NCBI GenBank assembly: GCA_051453625.1
Contig: JBOZIK010000001.1
Location: 266,538,795-266,602,794, forward strand
Direction of reading: 5' to 3'
Origin: Welwitschia mirabilis
Lineage: Eukaryota > Gnetophyta > Gnetopsida > Welwitschiales
DNA length: 64,000 nt
Under the pieces are notes generated by a model, which was given only the letters and a program-made list of their open reading frames with translations, made no database searches and had not been told where the DNA came from. This document shows positions 59,576-64,000 of the stretch, in pieces (the stretch's first letter is position 1; each line of letters opens with the position of its first letter). A program made the position numbers and the translations under genes.

Positions 59576-60431
59576 TCACATAACCATAAGTCTAAGAATC
59601 ATGATAATAAGAAACATATGATGAGGTTTGTTCATAAAATATTAACTTACATCAAGAAAAATATAACATCAAAGCATCAAGTATAAAAGTGGTATGAGTT
59701 AAGACTTTGAACAAGACTAATTCTATTTTTACCAAGCATCATGTGATTTTACATTCATTTCATAAGAATATAAACATAACTAACTCATTAATAGAATGCA
59801 TATAAAGAAAGAACCAATAAGAAAGAAAGAAAGAATAGAACCATATCCATATCAGATCATAGTATTTGAGGTCTTCAAAGATCTTTTAAGTCTTCAAAGC
59901 TCTTAGGCCTTCTAAGCTTCAAGATTCAAAGGTAAAGTATTTTTGGAAATTAAGCTAGATTTGAGGGAGGAATAACTTTATTATAATTAAAGAACATGGA
60001 CTCAAGAATACAAAAGAATACATCATGAGCTAAAAATAAATGTGGGGTTTTCATAACATGACATAAAGGCTTTCCTGGCCACTGGGTGCTTCAATTAAAT
60101 AAAAATAATGCTTTTTATTCTATTATATTTAATCATAATAATGAGGAAAATAAATAACAAGACTTTAGCAATTAATCATGCATACATTATAGGAAGATGT
60201 GAAAAAAATAAAAGTAAATAAAATCATCACCATTGCAAGAACATTTTTGAAGATTGTAAAGTAATATTTTAATCAAGACAAAAGGAACTCAAAGCAAAAC
60301 TTAATATAACAGCATCTCAAGAACATAATATTTATATCAATTGAAGATTTCAAAATATTTAAATCTTTTTAAATAATTTATTAAAATTAATCTTTGCATC
60401 TTTTAAAAGAAGTATAAATATGGACATGATA

Positions 60432-62689
60432 CTTCTCAACTTCTTAAGAAGTTTCATCCTCGAAACTTGTGAATAGATCAGGTCTCGATTGATTAATATT
60501 TTCTTTTGTCTTCCAAGTTGCTACTTCTATATATTGGTTGTATCATACAAATCTTAAAAATATTCTTCACAAAATGTATTAAAAGTTACCTTTATAGACA
60601 TACATATCTTCAAATCTTCCTAAATATTAATTCTACAATTTAAACTATAAGTTGTATCTTCATATACAACTAAATCATGTCATCTTATCAAGTAGTTAAT
60701 AATAAAAATATTAAGCTATATTGCTCCTTCAGTTTAATAATCTTACTATAAGTGCATGTTAATAGTTTCTTCTTAGGTGCTTTCATATTGAAAGTAGTTG
60801 ATATAGGCTTGTCTTTAGCTTCACACCATTTGTCTTCAATAAACAATTTCATACAACTTATTTTAGGCCATTGATATTAGCAATCTAAAGATTCATATAA
60901 CTTATTCTTATGTTAAGAGAGATGCCTAATCATCTCCATTGCGATGCTAACTTCATGGCATATCTACTTCAAATTTACACAAACTCTTTTATTAATCATA
61001 AACTTATAATCTTTTCCATTTCAAGGGTTATAATGGTTACTTAATCAAGGAAAATTGTTATAAACTAGTACATCTCATGCAAGGAATTTATAAGAAAATA
61101 GTTAAACATACTTATAAATAACTTAAACCATTTAGTTTCTTTAAGCCAAAATATCTCAATGGCCTCTAATATTCTTGAACTATTAAGTTCAAAACTATAA
61201 TTCACATATGATAAAACTACAATCTCTTACTCCAAATTGTGACACATACTTCTAATGTTGTTATGTAGAAGTTCCTCAAGCCTAAGTTTCAAAATTATAG
61301 ATGTCTTCCACATTACATTCCTTTATCATGTACTTCCTCTTTTAATGCCTTTCTAACACTTCTTCATGTATAATCTAGTTGAATTTATACTTTAATAATT
61401 TTTATGTATAATATATCATCTTAAAATCTAATAAGTCAAGGATAGAACATGTGAAATAAGGCTGTACAAATATAAATAAAATAAATATATAAGGGCTTTT
61501 ATATTAGTTGAGAGCGAGGAATGTCTAGCTCCATAAGATTGAATACCTATGAGCATAATCCATCTAAACAAGATTACAAACTTTAATTACATAATAATAG
61601 GATTATCTAGTTAACATTTACCATGTAGCTAAGGATTATAATATGCATGCCAGAAATAACTACAAATGAGGGTTCAATTAATATAAGAATTTCTTAAGAC
61701 AAAGGGTTATTTAAGATTTGCTGATAATAGTAGGCTAACCAAATAAGCCAAAGAGTTAATCCATTATTTCAAGTAATGCCTCTTTACTTTTATCAACCAA
61801 CATATCATAATAATATTAAGGGAATATTTTGCNNNNNNNNNNNNNNNNNNNNNNNNNNNNNNNNNNNNNNNNNNNNNNNNNNNNNNNNNNNNNNNNNNNN
61901 NNNNNNNNNNNNNNNNNNNNNNNNNNNNNNNNTCAAGTAAAGCCTCTTTACTTTTATCAACCAACATATCATAATAATATTAAGGGAATATTTTGCATGC
62001 TAAATAGGAAAAACTTTAACTATATCTTCCTTAGGTGCTAGCAAATTTTCATTTAGTAGAGGTAAAGAATTAATTTCTTGAATTGGCTTTTCATTCCTAC
62101 TTATGTCATTAATGGAATTAATTTCTAGACCTTTTAGATTACTTTTGTTTTCTTATCTAAGAAAATTTCATATCATCTTCTACCTTCCAGAATTAATACT
62201 AACATGACTCTATCTCTTCTTTAATTTTTTATCACCATCACAAGTAATAGAGGTTCTATGAAAACTTTAATAACAATGAAAGAAAAACTAGCTTTAATAT
62301 AAATAACCTCTAGATCTAACTAGATGACATCTTCTATACATTTGTTGTTGGTGCTTTTTTTTCCTTCCTTTTAAGGAAATTTCTAATATATTGAGGTCTT
62401 TAACATAGAAACCATCCCATGTTGTTGGGATCATTAGTTGTATTTTTAAAGATTCGTCATTTCTTAGTAGTCTTACAAATCTATCTCTTCGTCAAGTTGG
62501 ATAAGTTTGCTTCTTTCTTGAAGTCTATTTGTTTCTCTAGTATTGACTATAACCTTATTTACTCTATCTCTTCCTTTGGTTATACCTACAATCTGAGTGG
62601 AAGATTTTTCTTAGGATTGAATTCTTCTATTATATTAATATATTATACTTTTTTCTATAATATTTTTATTCATGATACATAATTCTTCA
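60432..62689 (-). pseudogene. Element E pol remnant (C-terminus readable)
   Basis: On the minus strand at about 60545-60435 a frame reads IEVATWKTKENI...SRPDLFTSFEDE, matching the EATWE-type C-terminus of chromovirus polyproteins. Upstream (60560-62690) I cannot read protease, RT or integrase with confidence. The distance from gag to this end is far too short for a whole pol (about 4 kb), so most of it is deleted. A 100-N gap at 61833-61932 has 64-bp near-identical flanks. Confidence 0.55.
61833..61932. other. Assembly gap, 100 N, flanked by near-identical 64-mers
   Basis: 61769-61832 and 61933-61996 differ at one base. Probably an unmerged contig overlap. Confidence 0.95.
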
Positions 62690-63233
62690 CTAATTTTGGC
62701 TCTTTCTAAGGCTTCCAAAATAGTCTTCAGTTGAAATAATTTGACTTGACCTCAAATTACAAAATGTAGACCATTCATAATCTTTTGATCTTTACTTTGT
62801 CATAGTTGCTTATAAGATTGTAGAACTTTTTGGAATTTACATTTATGAAAAATTTTGTGATGTATCTACCTCTATATCTTCTTTTAAATCCATATCATTT
62901 TATAAGTTTTGAAACAATGATTGAAATCTTTTTGCATTTCATCATATTTCTACATTCCACCATAAAATTGCTTTTTTAATAAGTTGGTGAGTAGTGAAAC
63001 TAAATAATTATAATTGTTTTTCATACAAATCAATCATGCTTCCACATGTATTATGTTGTTGATACCTTATAGAGTTGAAGGATTCATCCTCTTAACTTAC
63101 ACCATCATTTTCTTAATAGATTTTCCATCTTCCTAATAATTGCTTTGCTCATAAGCTCATCCACTAAGTTGATAATAAGATTCACTAATGTTGTAACTTT
63201 AGTAGATTAGTTAAATACCATTCTTGAGGCCAT
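62690..63233 (-). pseudogene. Element E gag remnant
   Basis: The ATG at 63233-63231 (MASRMVFN) is followed in broken frames by gag-like pieces, best around 62790-62690: NGLHFVI*GQVKLFQLKTIL, then EALERAKISEELCI. This is like the end of the gypsy gag domain. Stops are frequent. Confidence 0.6.
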
Positions 63234-63421
63234 GTTGATCCAATGGGAATCAATCTATACATATTACAAGTCTAAATGTCCATGTTAAAACTTACAACTT
63301 TAACAGAGTTAAGCCATGTGGAATTGTAACCTACATTTTAACAATACTTACACCCAGTGAATTTGTCAAACTACACTCTAATGTTGATATGACTGCATGA
63401 TAGTTATGTAAAGTAAGCTAG

Positions 63422-63433
63422 GCTCTGATACCA
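63422..63433 (-). promoter_or_regulatory. Primer-binding site of element E
   Basis: A perfect TGGTATCAGAGC on the minus strand, the only fully canonical copy in the window, 2 bp from the LTR terminus at 63436. A second PBS-like copy (TGGTATCAGAGT, 63481-63492) lies inside the LTR. Confidence 0.9.
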
Positions 63434-63435
63434 AA

Positions 63436-64000
63436 TGTAAAACCCCTAAATTTCTATAGTTAAAAATTTTTAAACTTGACACTCTGATACCAAAATGTAA
63501 AAACACCTTAACAATCATATAAAAATTAAATTACAAGTTGTGAAATGGGGTGATAACATTACAAATCACATGATATAGATTAGCCTATTATTCATATACT
63601 TATATATCAATATAATGAACAATTTCATAATGCATAGATTTAAATATTTTCCTTTTACATCAAAATACAATGGGCTAAGAACTTATCATTGGATTTTATC
63701 CTATGAAAGTTAGCATATTAAATTCTATGTCTGAGGATATGAAGTAAAACTTTATTCTATTAAGTAAATTTTGGCCATAGTAATTTAAGGATTCCCATAA
63801 GGTATTTTTCATTTTTAATCACATAATACTTACGCCCATAAATTTTATTTCTATGGCTATCATTTGAAGTTACTCCCATAAAATATTAATAAATAATATT
63901 ATTGGATGAATTTGAAATCTAGACCTCTTCCTAGATCACTTAATTTCTTAACAATGACAAATATAGCTATGTAGATAGTCATGTTTATGGTATGCAATCA
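63436..64000 (-). repeat. 5' LTR of element E, truncated by the window edge
   Basis: It starts TGTAAAACCCC beside the primer-binding site and aligns with 56562-57122 over its whole visible length. Substitutions between the two are moderate, so E is younger than A, B and C but not recent. Confidence 0.88.

Larger units (their letters stand above)
56562..60431 (-). repeat. 3' LTR of element E (about 3.9 kb, minus strand)
   Basis: The left end matches the right LTR: 56562-57122 aligns with 63436-64000 nearly throughout. The right end is inferred at 60431, where the minus strand has a purine-rich GAAGTTGAGAAG then TATCATGTCCATATTTA, like the LTR start of element B. It contains a CpG-retaining patch (57340-57970), a minisatellite (58751-59575) and a 470-N gap. 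It sits inside copia LTR copy 4, so E is the younger insertion. Confidence 0.75.

Noticed and set aside
62419-62682. Plus-strand 87-codon frame
   Set aside because: It lies antisense to the gag-pol of element E and has no recognisable domain.

Overview
The window looks like intergenic chromosome from a seed plant with a large, very AT-rich, heavily methylated genome; a gymnosperm is the best guess. It holds one recognisable host gene start. Nearly everything else is old, broken LTR retrotransposons plus one L1-type LINE. CpG is almost absent outside a few islands. In the dead elements the changes in recognisable motifs are mostly G:C to A:T: TGT Cys to TAT Tyr, GAT Asp to AAT Asn, CGA/TGG/CAA to stops. 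That is the signature of long-term cytosine deamination. The combination of ancient elements, extreme AT content and CpG loss recalls the published description of Welwitschia, but this is inference from composition and species cannot be fixed here.

Layout. 1-7.24 kb: minus-strand Ty3/gypsy element A (RT, protease, gag, leader with minisatellite, primer-binding site, long LTR). 7.7-16.4 kb: plus-strand gypsy element C, with a long putative 5' LTR that carries a GC-rich hairpin tract, then gag-pol cut off in integrase. 16.6-22.4 kb: plus-strand L1-type LINE with ORF1 and ORF2. About 23.1-23.35 kb: a J-domain (DnaJ) gene remnant. 23.75-26.7 kb: Athila-like gypsy protease-RT-RNase H, split by element B (26.7-39.5 kb, same family as A, both LTRs present), with a small Athila integrase remnant resuming at about 39.58 kb. 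40.6-45.4 kb: two copies of a Ty1/copia family head to tail, both plus strand. 45.5-47.0 kb: CpG-rich island holding the first exon (minus strand) of a lysine/histidine transporter-like 8 (AATL1-type) amino-acid permease and its upstream region. 47.4-48.5 kb: minus-strand copia-type gag remnant. 49.96-56.56 kb: an LTR-internal-LTR-internal-LTR array of the same copia family, apparently lacking pol. 56.56-64 kb: minus-strand gypsy element E, inserted into the last copia LTR and running off the window.

No element can be autonomous: every polyprotein has many stops and frameshifts, and four of the five readable reverse transcriptases have lost a catalytic Asp. The transporter exon is the only segment I would call functional. 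It ends at a 100-base placeholder gap beside the copia element, so its remaining exons are not visible.

The most interesting non-coding signal is in the copia LTRs. Each carries several copies of an 8-base palindrome whose central CpG appears as CG, TG or CA in different copies, while the other six bases are fixed. This looks like a decayed cluster of AGACGTCT (GACGTC core) sites upstream of a TATA box. Several of the ten assembly gaps are flanked by duplicated sequence and are probably unmerged contig overlaps.
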